Source: an uncultured Bacteroidales bacterium (GTDB taxonomy: Bacteria > Bacteroidota > Bacteroidia > Bacteroidales > Paludibacteraceae). Taken from it: a DNA stretch of 64,000 nucleotides. The position numbers and the translations under genes are program-made. Position 1 is the first letter of the stretch. Each line of letters begins with the position of its first letter. Below are positions 51,797 to 61,123 of the stretch, piece after piece. The notes under the pieces were generated by a model. That model was not told the DNA's origin. It worked only from the letters and a program-made list of their open reading frames with translations, and did no database searches. The DNA is taken from positions 62,001 through 126,000 of the forward strand of contig CASDOZ010000004.1 of the NCBI GenBank assembly GCA_949282265.1. The letters are read 5' to 3'.

Positions 51797-52615
51797 TTAA
51801 TATTGCTCCTGTTCGTTCGGGAAATCGCATGATTTCACATCGCTGATATAATGTCTCACTGCATTTGTCATGGTTTCGTGCATATTGGCATAGCGGCGCA
51901 GGAAACGCGGTGAGAATCCGTTGGCCAGGCCGAGCATGTCGTGCAACACCAGAACTTGCCCGTCTACACCGCTGCCGGCACCTATGCCTATAACGGGTAT
52001 TGAAACCTCGCGGGCAACTTGTTCGGCCAATTTGGCCGGAATTTTCTCTAATACAAGTGCAAAACAACCAGCTTCTTCCAGCAGTTTTGCATCGCGCAGC
52101 AGTTTTTCGGCTTCGTTTTCTTCCTTGGCGCGTACGGTGTATGAGCCATATTTGTTTATGGATTGGGGCATTAGGCCCAAATGGCCCATGACGGGTATGC
52201 CTGCGCATAAGATGCGTTTGACGGATTCAATGACCTCTTCACCGCCTTCCAACTTCAGGCAGTCGCAATGCGATTCTTTCATAATGCGTATGGCTGAGGC
52301 GAGCGCTTCTTTTGAATTGCCTTGGTAGCTTCCAAAAGGCATATCTACGACAACCAATGCGCGTTTGGTGGCACGGACTACGGCTTTGGCCAGAAAAATC
52401 ATTTGGTCCAAGGTTATTGGCAGGGTGGTCGTGTTGCCACAAACAACGTTGCTGGCCGAGTCGCCGACCAGAATGACATCAATGCCGGCGCCATCCACAA
52501 TGCTGGCCATTGTGTAATCGTATGATGTGAGCATACTGATTTTTTCACCGCGGGCTTTCATTTCTTGTAACCGTTGGGTGGTTACCCTGCGTGTATCATC
52601 GCTATGTACTGACAT
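51797..52615 (-). CDS. panB: 3-methyl-2-oxobutanoate hydroxymethyltransferase
   Basis: A 272-residue PanB making ketopantoate in the pantothenate pathway. It has the opening [21 protein letters not shown], metal/substrate motifs [14 protein letters not shown] and [11 protein letters not shown], the KLEGGEEV block and [23 protein letters not shown]. Length is normal. It is the only panthothenate gene here besides coaX at 7.5 kb. It is divergent from the sugar dehydratase gene. Confidence 0.95.
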   Translation of the reverse strand: MSVHSDDTRRVTTQRLQEMKARGEKISMLTSYDYTMASIVDGAGIDVILVGDSASNVVCGNTTTLPITLDQMIFLAKAVVRATKRALVVVDMPFGSYQGNSKEALASAIRIMKESHCDCLKLEGGEEVIESVKRILCAGIPVMGHLGLMPQSINKYGSYTVRAKEENEAEKLLRDAKLLEEAGCFALVLEKIPAKLAEQVAREVSIPVIGIGAGSGVDGQVLVLHDMLGLANGFSPRFLRRYANMHETMTNAVRHYISDVKSCDFPNEQEQY

Positions 52616-52643
52616 TTTCTTCTTCTAAAGAGTTAATCGGCCG

Positions 52644-52651
52644 CAAAGGTA
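52644..52651 (-). promoter_or_regulatory. -7 element (TACCTTTG) of panB
   Basis: Minus-strand TACCTTTG lies 29 bases before the panB start; no TTTG at -33. Confidence 0.6.
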
Positions 52652-52673
52652 GGCCTAATTTTTATCATTCATG

Positions 52674-52704
52674 TTGTTTTTGTTATATTTTAACCTTACC
52701 TTTG
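52674..52704 (+). promoter_or_regulatory. Promoter of the sugar dehydratase string (TTG-N20-TACCTTTG)
   Basis: -33 TTG at 52674-52676 and -7 TACCTTTG at 52697-52704. This excludes the upstream ATG at 52591 and supports the start at 52732. Confidence 0.75.
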
Positions 52705-52731
52705 CAGGCACAATCTGTAAAAAGGGAAAAG

Positions 52732-54696
52732 ATGGGTAAATTTGTACGTAAGCTAAATGAACGGATAAAGGACAATAAAGTTCTTTCGCATATTGTGACC
52801 ATGCAATATTTGCCACGATGGACTGTTTTCTTGTTGGATGTTTTTTTGAGTATTGTGGCGTATGCCATTTCACATTATCTGTCATTTGCTTTTCTGGATG
52901 GTGCTACCGTTGCGGAAACGGTTAGTTCTGCAAAGTACCGTATCCTGATATTTATTTTTGTCCAAGCATTGTCCTTTATTGTCTTCCGTACTTATTCAGG
53001 TGTATTGCGATACTCTGGTTTTGTTGATGCTTACAAGGTTTTGTCTTCTGTCTTGTTCACGGTTGTAGTTTTGTTTCTGATAAATCTTGTATCATGGAAC
53101 TCCTACGGGATGACGTTTTTTTATACCCGAGATGTCATTATTTATTTGTTTGTGGCTTTTGTGTTGTTATTCTCTTTGCGTATGTTTGTCAAGACTTTGT
53201 TTGAGTTATTCGTTATGAATGTGGCTTCGGCAAAGAGGGTAATGATATATGGGACGAAGTCAGCGGGGGTGGCAATTGCAAAAATGTTGCGTTCTTCAGT
53301 CGATGAACGTTATAAATTGGTCGGTTTCATTGATGATTCTGAAGATTTTGTTCCACGGGTTATTTTGGGTGTCCGTGTCTATAAGTTAGACAGCGAATTG
53401 TTGCCGCGTATGCAAAAGCTTGGCGTGGAAAGCGTCATAGTTTCACCCATGAAGATGCAGGAAATCAACCCGGCTGTCGATTTGGATATTTTCCTGAATA
53501 ACAATATCAATATATTATCCGCTCCGTATGTGAGTATGTGGAAGCATGTTACGGATAACGAATCGCCCAAGATAAGTGAGATTAAGTCCGTAGAGATAGA
53601 AGATTTGTTGGAGCGTCCTGCTATCCATATTGATTTGGAGAATCTGGAAGCCTTTTTGAAGGAAAGTGTGGTTTTGGTCACAGGAGCGGCCGGTTCCATT
53701 GGTAGTGAATTGGTTCGTCAGATAATCAAATATTCGCCCCGTCTTATTGTGTTGTTGGATCAGGCAGAATCTCCGCTGCATGATTTTATGCAAGACTTGT
53801 TGCATACTTACCCGAATCATAAATTTACTTCGTGTATTGCGGATGTACGTAACCGTAAACGGATAGATGATGTTATGGACTTGTACCGTCCTGATGTTAT
53901 TTACCATGCTGCAGCCTATAAACATGTGCCGTTGATGGAGGACAATCCGAGTGAAAGTATCCAAGCCAATGTCATGGGTACGAAAAACATGGCGGATATG
54001 GCTGTCAAATATGATGTGAAACGTTTTGTTATGGTTTCTACCGACAAAGCGGTGAACCCGACCAATATCATGGGAGCATCCAAGCGCATTGCGGAAATAT
54101 ATGTGCAGTCCTTGTATAATCATTTGGTGAAGAAAAATCCAAATTGCACCAAATTTATCACAACCCGTTTTGGCAATGTGTTGGGCTCCAACGGTTCCGT
54201 TATCCCGTATTTCAAAAAACAGATAGAGCAGGGTGGCCCAGTTACAGTTACGCATCCTGAAATCATACGTTATTTCATGACTATTCCGGAAGCATGTCAG
54301 TTGGTTCTGGAGGCAGGCTTAATGGGTAATGGTGGCGAAATATTTATTTTCGATATGGGCAAACCGGTCAAGATACTGGATTTGGCGAAAAAGATGATAC
54401 GTCTTGCCGGATATAAACCAGGTGTAGATATAAAAATAGCCTTCACAGGACTTCGTCCAGGCGAGAAGCTGTATGAAGAGCTCTTGAACAAGAAAGAAAA
54501 AACTATGCCGACAAGCAATGATAAAATAATGATAGCCAAGGTACAGGAATTTGACTATAACCTAATAAAAGATGAAATAAATTTGCTGATTGAGTACAGT
54601 TATTTGGGCAAAGATTTTCTGACGGTTTCGCAAATGAAAAAAATAGTGCCGGAATTTATCAGCAAAAATTCACCGTACGAAAAATTGGATATCTAA
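52732..54696 (+). CDS. Membrane-bound nucleotide-sugar 4,6-dehydratase (CapD/PglF-like)
   Basis: A 654-residue enzyme. An N-terminal membrane region with four helices (residues 15-150) precedes a first Rossmann-like domain (MIYGTKSAGVAIAKML) and then the SDR catalytic domain with VTGAAGSIGSELVRQI, DVIYHAAAYKHVPLMEDNP and MVSTDKAVNPTNIMGASKR. The Tyr of the usual YxxxK is Met here and STDK is present, as in PglF, which uses Thr-Asp-Lys instead. The substrate is probably UDP-GlcNAc, leading to a bacillosamine- or FucNAc-type sugar. Overlap by one base with the next gene suggests coupling to a WecA-type transferase for surface polysaccharide synthesis. Confidence 0.9.
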   Translation: MGKFVRKLNERIKDNKVLSHIVTMQYLPRWTVFLLDVFLSIVAYAISHYLSFAFLDGATVAETVSSAKYRILIFIFVQALSFIVFRTYSGVLRYSGFVDAYKVLSSVLFTVVVLFLINLVSWNSYGMTFFYTRDVIIYLFVAFVLLFSLRMFVKTLFELFVMNVASAKRVMIYGTKSAGVAIAKMLRSSVDERYKLVGFIDDSEDFVPRVILGVRVYKLDSELLPRMQKLGVESVIVSPMKMQEINPAVDLDIFLNNNINILSAPYVSMWKHVTDNESPKISEIKSVEIEDLLERPAIHIDLENLEAFLKESVVLVTGAAGSIGSELVRQIIKYSPRLIVLLDQAESPLHDFMQDLLHTYPNHKFTSCIADVRNRKRIDDVMDLYRPDVIYHAAAYKHVPLMEDNPSESIQANVMGTKNMADMAVKYDVKRFVMVSTDKAVNPTNIMGASKRIAEIYVQSLYNHLVKKNPNCTKFITTRFGNVLGSNGSVIPYFKKQIEQGGPVTVTHPEIIRYFMTIPEACQLVLEAGLMGNGGEIFIFDMGKPVKILDLAKKMIRLAGYKPGVDIKIAFTGLRPGEKLYEELLNKKEKTMPTSNDKIMIAKVQEFDYNLIKDEINLLIEYSYLGKDFLTVSQMKKIVPEFISKNSPYEKLDI

Positions 54697-55781
54697 TGCA
54701 GTCCTCTTTGAGTCAATTTATTTTTACATATCCGTTTGCTATTCTCCTTTTTTCTTTTTTGATAGGCGGAATGTGTATGCCTATGGTGTTGAAAATAGCA
54801 CGGGCGAAACATTTTGTAGTAAAACCGAATAAACGTATGTCTCATACGGGAGAAGTTCCCAATATAGGCGGTATAGATATTTTTGTTTCATTTGTATTGA
54901 CATATTTGCTCTTTGAGTATGACCACATGCAATATGCACAATATATTTTTATTGGCATATTTTTGATTTTGATGGTCGGTTTTGTTGATGATTTGATTGA
55001 TTTGGCACCGCATTGGAAGCTTTCCGGCGAATTGTTGGCTGGCTTTTTCCTGATTGTTGCGTCTGGTGTTCGAATTACTCATTTACATGGCTTTATGGGT
55101 ATAAATGAAATCTCAGATGCGGCTAGTTATTGCTTATCCTTTTTTATTTACATTGGTATTATCAATGCTTTGAATCTGATAGATGGTGTGGATGGTTTGG
55201 CATCCGGTCTGGGAATAGTGTATTGCTTGTTTTTTGCGTTATATTTCCAGTTGATAGGTGAAATCCATTTGTCAGTGCTTGCTTATTGTCTGATAGGATC
55301 ATTGTTGGTCTTTTTCCTGTATAATGTATTTGGTCGCAGTCGTCGTAAAATTTTTATGGGTGATTCCGGTTCCTTGCTTTTGGGCTATATGATTACGCTT
55401 TTTGTTTTTCGTTTTTGCGAGATGAACGCATATCACTATGGTCCTGAAAAATACCATATGGCAGCTGCGCCAGCTGTGGCTATTTGTGTATTGGCTGTAC
55501 CGCTTTTTGACACATTGCGAGTTATGTGTACACGTATAAAGAAGGGTGTTTCACCTTTTTCGGCGGATAAAAATCATATTCATCATTTGTTGTTGCGAAT
55601 AGGATTGTCGCATATTCAGGTTTCCATGGTTCTGATATTTTTGACTATTTTGTTTTCTCTATTGGGGATAGCATTACGTAATATTTCCATAGGCTATCTT
55701 ATTTGCATTGTTTTTGCTATTTGCTGTATATTGGTTTATATTTTATGGCGAATAGTCGATAGAAAAAGTAAGTCCGAATGA
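54696..55781 (+). CDS. WecA/MraY-type undecaprenyl-phosphate sugar-1-phosphate transferase
   Basis: A 361-residue integral membrane protein with about 11 helices. Key cytoplasmic motifs: FVDDLIDLAPHWKL (Asp pair), NLIDGVDGLASGLG, FMGDSGSLLLGY and KNHIHHLLLRIGLSH (His motif of WecA/TagO). It probably starts O-antigen, capsule or teichoic-like glycan chains by loading GlcNAc-1-P onto undecaprenyl phosphate. It begins on the last base of the preceding dehydratase stop and overlaps the next ABC-F gene by 4 bases. Confidence 0.9.
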   Translation: MQSSLSQFIFTYPFAILLFSFLIGGMCMPMVLKIARAKHFVVKPNKRMSHTGEVPNIGGIDIFVSFVLTYLLFEYDHMQYAQYIFIGIFLILMVGFVDDLIDLAPHWKLSGELLAGFFLIVASGVRITHLHGFMGINEISDAASYCLSFFIYIGIINALNLIDGVDGLASGLGIVYCLFFALYFQLIGEIHLSVLAYCLIGSLLVFFLYNVFGRSRRKIFMGDSGSLLLGYMITLFVFRFCEMNAYHYGPEKYHMAAAPAVAICVLAVPLFDTLRVMCTRIKKGVSPFSADKNHIHHLLLRIGLSHIQVSMVLIFLTILFSLLGIALRNISIGYLICIVFAICCILVYILWRIVDRKSKSE

Positions 55782-57703
55782 TTTCTGTAGAACAACTCAC
55801 TGTTGAGTTTAGCTCAATACCTCTTTTTAACGAAATATCTTTTTTAATTAATCCGAAGGATAAAATTGCCTTGGTCGGGAAAAATGGTGCTGGAAAAACG
55901 ACACTGTTAAAGTTGTTGGCTGGCAAAATGCAGCCTACGCGGGGGCATATTTCAGTTCCTTCGGGCTTGACAATCGGTTATTTGCCACAACACATGATCC
56001 ATGCTGAAGGGACGACGGTCATGGAAGAGGCGCGCAAGGCTTTTGAGCAAATTATCACTTTGCAGGAAAAGACCGAAAAATTGGGGCTTGAACTGGCTAA
56101 TCGTACTGATTATGAATCGGATGAATATCAGCAACTGATAACTCAATTGGCGCATGACAACGAAATGTTGCAGATTCTGGGCGGGCACAACTTTGAAGGC
56201 GAAGTGGAAAAAACATTGCTTGGATTGGGCTTCCGGCGTTCAGATTTCGGACGGCCATGTTCCGAATTCAGCGGAGGTTGGCGTATGCGCATTGAGCTGG
56301 CTAAAATCTTGTTGCAGCATCCGGATGTCTTGCTTTTGGATGAGCCGACCAATCATCTGGATATAGAGTCTATCCAATGGCTGGAAAATTTTTTGTCAGG
56401 CAGTAACGGTGCGGTTGTCTTGGTGTCGCACGACCGCGCATTTATCGATGCCGTAACGAACCGCACGATAGAAATCTCGCTTGGGCGGATATATGACTAT
56501 AATGTGAATTATTCGCGCTATGTCGAGTTGCGCAAGGAACGGCACGAGCAGCAGGTGCGCGCTTATGAAAACCAGCAGAAAATGATAGCGGAAACGGAAG
56601 ATTTCATTGAGCGTTTCCGCTACAAAGCAACCAAAGCCGTGCAAGTGCAAAGCCGCATAAAGCAATTGGCAAAACTGGAACGTATTGAGGTGGATTTGGA
56701 AGACAATTCGCGCTTGAACCTGAAATTTCCGCCGGCTCCCCGTTCGGGTGATTTCCCGCTGATGATAACCGATTTGTCGAAGGCATACGGTGACCATATT
56801 ATTTTTGAACATGTCGATATGACTGTGAAGCGCGGTGAAAAAGTCGCCTTTGTCGGCCGTAATGGCGAGGGAAAGACAACTTTGGTCAAATGTATCATGG
56901 GGCAGCTCGAATATGCCGGCAATTTGAAAGTGGGGCACAATGTCAAGATTGGATATTATGCCCAGAACCAGGCTTCGTTGCTTGACGATGAACTGACTGT
57001 TTTTGAAACCATCGACCGCGTTGCGGTGGGCGACATACGCACGAAAATCCGCGATATTCTGGGCGCGTTCATGTTTGGCGGCGAGGCATCTGACAAAAAA
57101 GTCAAGGTACTCTCCGGCGGCGAACGGAGCCGTCTGGCCATGATTCGGTTGCTGTTGGAGCCGGTCAACCTGCTGATTTTGGATGAACCGACGAATCATT
57201 TGGACATGCGCAGCAAGGATGTCCTGAAAGCGGCTTTGCAGGATTTTGGCGGCACGGTGATTGTCGTATCGCATGACCGTGATTTTCTGGATGGCCTGGT
57301 TTCCAAGGTCTATGAGTTCGGTAACCGCCAGGTCAAGGAGCATATCGGCGGCGTGTATGATTTCCTGCGTGCCAAGAAGATGGAAAATTTGCAGGAACTG
57401 GAAATTTCCCAAACGCCCAAAACGGTAGTTTCCAAGCAGGAATCGGCCAACAAACTTTCATACGAAGCGCGCAAGGAACAGCAAAGGCAATTGCGGAAGC
57501 AGGAAAAAATGGTCGAGGAGGCAGAAAAGCAGATTGCTTTGCTGGAAAATGAGATTGCGGAAATAGAAAACATGTTGCAAGATCCGGCAAAAGCTTGTGA
57601 TGCTGACTTATACACACGCCATCATAAAAAGCAGCATGAACTGGAACAGAGAATGTACGAGTGGGAGATTTTGAGCGAACAATTGGAAAAAATGAAGTCA
57701 TGA
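55778..57703 (+). CDS. ABC-F family ATPase
   Basis: A 641-residue soluble protein with two ATPase cassettes: Walker A VGKNGAGKTTLLKLL and VGRNGEGKTTLVKC, signatures FSGGWRMRIELAKIL and LSGGERSRLAMIRLL, Walker B LLLDEPTNHLD twice. Between them is the roughly 80-residue linker (about 230-310, RYVELRKERHEQQVRAYENQQ) that reaches the ribosomal P-site in this class. A C-terminal coiled coil (about 550-640) is present. It has no membrane segment, so it is a translation factor or resistance-type ABC-F rather than a transporter; a Uup/YheS-like housekeeping role is more likely. The start ATG overlaps the previous stop. Confidence 0.92.
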   Translation: MISVEQLTVEFSSIPLFNEISFLINPKDKIALVGKNGAGKTTLLKLLAGKMQPTRGHISVPSGLTIGYLPQHMIHAEGTTVMEEARKAFEQIITLQEKTEKLGLELANRTDYESDEYQQLITQLAHDNEMLQILGGHNFEGEVEKTLLGLGFRRSDFGRPCSEFSGGWRMRIELAKILLQHPDVLLLDEPTNHLDIESIQWLENFLSGSNGAVVLVSHDRAFIDAVTNRTIEISLGRIYDYNVNYSRYVELRKERHEQQVRAYENQQKMIAETEDFIERFRYKATKAVQVQSRIKQLAKLERIEVDLEDNSRLNLKFPPAPRSGDFPLMITDLSKAYGDHIIFEHVDMTVKRGEKVAFVGRNGEGKTTLVKCIMGQLEYAGNLKVGHNVKIGYYAQNQASLLDDELTVFETIDRVAVGDIRTKIRDILGAFMFGGEASDKKVKVLSGGERSRLAMIRLLLEPVNLLILDEPTNHLDMRSKDVLKAALQDFGGTVIVVSHDRDFLDGLVSKVYEFGNRQVKEHIGGVYDFLRAKKMENLQELEISQTPKTVVSKQESANKLSYEARKEQQRQLRKQEKMVEEAEKQIALLENEIAEIENMLQDPAKACDADLYTRHHKKQHELEQRMYEWEILSEQLEKMKS

Positions 57704-58407
57704 AACTCTACTTGATTCCGAATACTTTGGGCGACAGCCCGATAGAAAATGTGTTGCCGGCATATAACCGGACGATAATTGCAGGTATCAAACATTTCAT
57801 AGTGGAAGATGTCCGTACGGCACGCCGTTTCTTGAAAAAGGTCGATGCTGGCATAAATATCGATGAACTTTCATTTTATGTGCTGAATGTCCGCACAGGT
57901 CCGGAAGAGATGCAGGCGTGCCTGAAACCGCTGGCGCAAGGGTTTGATGTCGGTGTCATTTCGGAGGCGGGCTGTCCGGCCATAGCTGACCCCGGTGCCG
58001 ATGTCGTGCGCATTGCCCAGCAGAAAAACTGCCAGGTGGTGCCGTTGGTTGGCCCTTCATCCATTCTGCTTGCTTTGATGGCCTCCGGGTTCAACGGGCA
58101 GAGTTTTGCGTTTGCCGGTTACCTTCCAATCAAGCAACCGGAACGCTCGGCTGCCTTGAAACGGTTGGAAACAAGGTCGTTGGCCGAAAACCAGTCGCAG
58201 ATATTCATAGAAACGCCCTATCGGAACATGAAAATGCTTGAAGATATAATTGCTGTCTGCCAAGCGGATACGAATCTCTGTGTTGCCGCGGACATTACGC
58301 TGCCGACGGAATTTATAAAAACCCGCACCCTTAGGGAGTGGAAAAAAAGTTTGCCCGACCTGAACAAACGTCCTTGCATTTTTATTTTGTACCGTTCTCC
58401 CCGCTGA
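57700..58407 (+). CDS. RsmI-like SAM-dependent methyltransferase
   Basis: A 235-residue tetrapyrrole-methylase-fold enzyme. It has the blocks NTLGDSPIENVLP, VGVISEAGCPAIADPGADVV, QVVPLVGPSSILLALMASGFNGQSFAFAGYLP and IFIETPYRNMKMLEDII. These match the shorter branch of RsmI, which 2'-O-methylates 16S rRNA C1402, though the canonical RsmI is longer at its C-terminus. Start 57700 overlaps the ABC-F stop by 4 bases (ATGA). It converges with dnaB; only 14 bases separate them. Confidence 0.87.
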   Translation: MKLYLIPNTLGDSPIENVLPAYNRTIIAGIKHFIVEDVRTARRFLKKVDAGINIDELSFYVLNVRTGPEEMQACLKPLAQGFDVGVISEAGCPAIADPGADVVRIAQQKNCQVVPLVGPSSILLALMASGFNGQSFAFAGYLPIKQPERSAALKRLETRSLAENQSQIFIETPYRNMKMLEDIIAVCQADTNLCVAADITLPTEFIKTRTLREWKKSLPDLNKRPCIFILYRSPR

Positions 58408-58421
58408 TTTTTTTTGCATTG

Positions 58422-59975
58422 TCAAAACGGTGTTCCCTCGCGGTTGGGTGTTTCGGGCAATTGGTTTCCTGTCTGCAACGGTGCAGAGTCTGCATAAAAC
58501 TTATTCTCCAGTTTCGTGTGGTTCATTTTTGAGCCGATGGTTATATTGTCGGTTTCTTCCGTGTCTTCTTCCAGGTTCATGAATTTTGCAAACACGTTCT
58601 TGAACCTCAGCCGGATATCGCCGGTGGCGCCGTTACGATGTTTGGCCACAATGATTTCGGCTATGCCGATTAGCGAATTTCCTGCCTGGTCTTCGGTGAT
58701 GTGGTAGTATTCCGGCCGGTGAATGAAACAAACCATGTCGGCATCCTGCTCAATGGCTCCCGATTCACGCAAGTCGCTCAGCTGCGGCCTCTTGCCTTCA
58801 ATGCCGGTACGTCCTTCCACGCCGCGGTTCAGCTGCGACAAGGCTATAATCGGGATGTCAAGTTCTTTGGCCAGACCCTTCAGCGAGCGTGAAATCATGC
58901 TGACTTCTTGTTCGCGGCTGCCGTAATTCATGCCGCTTGCGTTCATTAGTTGCAGGTAGTCGATAATGATGCATTGTATTTTATGTTCCTTGACCAACCT
59001 TCGCGCCTTGCTACGCAGTTCAAAGACTGACAGGCTCGGTGTGTCATCCACATAAATGGGAGCACCGTATAGGTTCTTGAGCTTGTAGTCAAGCTGTGTC
59101 CATTCATATTCTTGCAGGTTTCCGTTCTTGATTTTTTCGCTTTCTATCTCGCAGACATTCATAATCAGACGATTAACTAATTGTACGTTCGACATTTCGA
59201 GCGAGAAAAGTGCGACTGGCGTGTTGTAATCCACAGCCATGTTTTTAGCCATGGACAGCACGAAAGCTGTTTTTCCCATGGCAGGACGCGCCGCAATGAT
59301 AATCAAGTCTGATTTTTGCCAGCCGGAGGTTATTTTGTCCAATGCGTGGAAACCCGTCGGGATGCCGCTTGCGCCTTGTTTGCTATATGCGGCTTGTATA
59401 CGCGCGATTGATTCTTCGATAACGGGGTCTATTTGCGTCACTTCGCGTTTCAGGCTGCGTTGCGAAACCTCGAACATCATGCCTTCGGCTTCCTGCATTA
59501 GGTCATCCACATCTATGCGCTCGTCGAATGCCTTGGTCTGGATTTCGGAAGACACACGTATCAGTTCGCGTGCCAGGAATTTTTGCGCGACAATACGCGC
59601 ATGATATTCCACATGTGCGGCTGTAGAGACTTTGGCTGTCAGCAAGGCAATGTAATATGGCCCGCCTATATCGTCCAAAGTACCGTCCTTGCGCAACTGT
59701 TCCGTCACGGTGTGCATGTCTATCGGCTCTTGCTTGATGGCCAGGTGCACGATGGCTTCGTATATTTTCTGGTGCGCTTCTTTGTAAAAACACTCCGGTT
59801 TCAATATCTCGGATACGGTCAAGTAAGCATCCTTTTCAATCATGATGGCACCTAAAACGGCTTCTTCCAATTCAATGGCTTGTGGTGGAAGTTTGCCATA
59901 TTCATTGGGCCCGATGGGAGCGTATGCTGCTTGTCTGTTTTTTCTGGAATAAGTCCTTTTTGTTTCTTCTGCCAT
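58422..59975 (-). CDS. dnaB: Replicative DNA helicase DnaB
   Basis: A 517-residue hexameric helicase. The N-terminal domain (residues 30-130, PPQAIELEEAVLGAIMIEKDAY) binds primase; the RecA-like domain holds Walker A AARPAMGKTAFVLSMA, Walker B IIIDYLQLM and the motif LSQLNRGVEGR. A short acidic C-terminal extension (EEDTEETDNITIGS...) is lineage-typical. No intein is present and length is normal. It converges with the RsmI-like gene and is divergent from ispE. Confidence 0.95.
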   Translation of the reverse strand: MAEETKRTYSRKNRQAAYAPIGPNEYGKLPPQAIELEEAVLGAIMIEKDAYLTVSEILKPECFYKEAHQKIYEAIVHLAIKQEPIDMHTVTEQLRKDGTLDDIGGPYYIALLTAKVSTAAHVEYHARIVAQKFLARELIRVSSEIQTKAFDERIDVDDLMQEAEGMMFEVSQRSLKREVTQIDPVIEESIARIQAAYSKQGASGIPTGFHALDKITSGWQKSDLIIIAARPAMGKTAFVLSMAKNMAVDYNTPVALFSLEMSNVQLVNRLIMNVCEIESEKIKNGNLQEYEWTQLDYKLKNLYGAPIYVDDTPSLSVFELRSKARRLVKEHKIQCIIIDYLQLMNASGMNYGSREQEVSMISRSLKGLAKELDIPIIALSQLNRGVEGRTGIEGKRPQLSDLRESGAIEQDADMVCFIHRPEYYHITEDQAGNSLIGIAEIIVAKHRNGATGDIRLRFKNVFAKFMNLEEDTEETDNITIGSKMNHTKLENKFYADSAPLQTGNQLPETPNREGTPF

Positions 59976-60020
59976 GTTTTTTCAATTTATTTTTTTTCCG
60001 TTTTCGATTCAATGCGGGTA

Positions 60021-60053
60021 CAAAGGTATGGCTTTTTGCGGCCTCTTTCCAAA
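60021..60053 (-). promoter_or_regulatory. Promoter of dnaB (TTTG-N21-TACCTTTG)
   Basis: Minus-strand -33 TTTG at 60050-60053 and -7 TACCTTTG at 60021-60028. Confidence 0.7.
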
Positions 60054-60118
60054 ACAATATTTCAACAAAAAACTGTTGATAACCGTTGCCGGATGATGGC
60101 AGAGTGGGGATAATTTCG

Positions 60119-60126
60119 TATCTTTG
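60119..60126 (+). promoter_or_regulatory. -7 element (TATCTTTG) of ispE
   Basis: TATCTTTG lies 21 bases upstream of the ATG at 60148. The in-frame TTG at 60124 falls inside this element and so cannot be the start. No -33 TTTG. Confidence 0.55.
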
Positions 60127-60147
60127 TCCACGGAAACGAAATCAGCT

Positions 60148-60972
60148 ATGCTTTTATATCCGAATGCGAAAATCAATCTGGGCCTGAATGTCGTCGGGCG
60201 GCGCGCCGATGGCTATCATGATATAGAGACGGTTTTTTATCCCATTCCTTTGCATGATGAGTTGGAGCTGGAGCGTATCAATGCGCCGGACTGTCGTTTT
60301 GAACAATCTGGAATTGTGTTGGATACGCTTCCTGGGCAGAATCTGGTCGTAAAAGCATATCGCCTGCTGCAACGTGATTACGGCTTGGGCGGTGTGTCTT
60401 TCCGCTTGCGGAAAAATATCCCGTTCGGTGCCGGGCTTGGCGGCGGCAGTTCGGATGCCGCATATACCTTGTGCGGTTTGAACCGTCTTTTCGGTCTGGG
60501 CTTGTCGCCCGATTGTTTGAAAAAATATGCGGCCATGCTGGGAGCGGATTGCGCCTTTTTTGTGGAGAACAGGCCGGTGTATGCTGAGGGTATAGGCAAT
60601 ATCTTTTCGCCGCTTTCGTTGAATCTGGGCGGTTGGCATTTGTTGCTGGTCAAGCCGGACATTTATGTTTCTACGGCTGATGCTTATGCCGGCGTGGCAG
60701 TCGGGAGGCCGGAAATTCCGCTTGCCGATGCCATTCGGAATCTGTCGCCGGATAAGTGGCGGGGAGTCGTGACCAACGATTTTGAAAAATCCGTTTTTGC
60801 CCGTTTTCCGGTGATAGGCAGTATCAAAGACAGGTTATATGGAATGGGAGCCGTTTACGCTTCCATGTCGGGTTCCGGCTCATCTGTATTCGGTTTGTTC
60901 CCGTTCCAGCCGCCGGAAGTTGATTTTGACGGTTGTTTTGTGTACGAAAATAAGCTTTCCGTTTTTTCTTGA
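60148..60972 (+). CDS. ispE: 4-diphosphocytidyl-2-C-methyl-D-erythritol kinase
   Basis: A 274-residue GHMP kinase of the non-mevalonate isoprenoid pathway, phosphorylating CDP-ME. It has the N-terminal YPNAKINLGLNVVGRRADGYHDIETVF, the ATP loop PFGAGLGGGSSDAAYTL and SMSGSGSSVFGLF. Start 60148 gives the conserved N-terminus and lies just after a -7 box. Length is normal. It is separated from gyrA by 151 bases with a separate promoter. Confidence 0.95.
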   Translation: MLLYPNAKINLGLNVVGRRADGYHDIETVFYPIPLHDELELERINAPDCRFEQSGIVLDTLPGQNLVVKAYRLLQRDYGLGGVSFRLRKNIPFGAGLGGGSSDAAYTLCGLNRLFGLGLSPDCLKKYAAMLGADCAFFVENRPVYAEGIGNIFSPLSLNLGGWHLLLVKPDIYVSTADAYAGVAVGRPEIPLADAIRNLSPDKWRGVVTNDFEKSVFARFPVIGSIKDRLYGMGAVYASMSGSGSSVFGLFPFQPPEVDFDGCFVYENKLSVFS

Positions 60973-61057
60973 TGTACGAATGCTCCTGTCAGGTTTTTAT
61001 GAGATAGTGTTTAGCTGGCTTTTTGTTGAAAACTTCCTTGAAAAAGCGCGGAAAACA

Positions 61058-61089
61058 TTTGTCCATGTGCGGGAAAAGTATTATTTTAG
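61058..61089 (+). promoter_or_regulatory. Probable promoter of gyrA (TTTG-N20-TATTTTAG)
   Basis: -33 TTTG at 61058-61061 and a -7 box TATTTTAG at 61082-61089 with one mismatch to TAnnTTTG. Confidence 0.55.
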
Positions 61090-61123
61090 CGTGTTTTTTT
61101 GAAAGAAATTAATTTATATTTAA

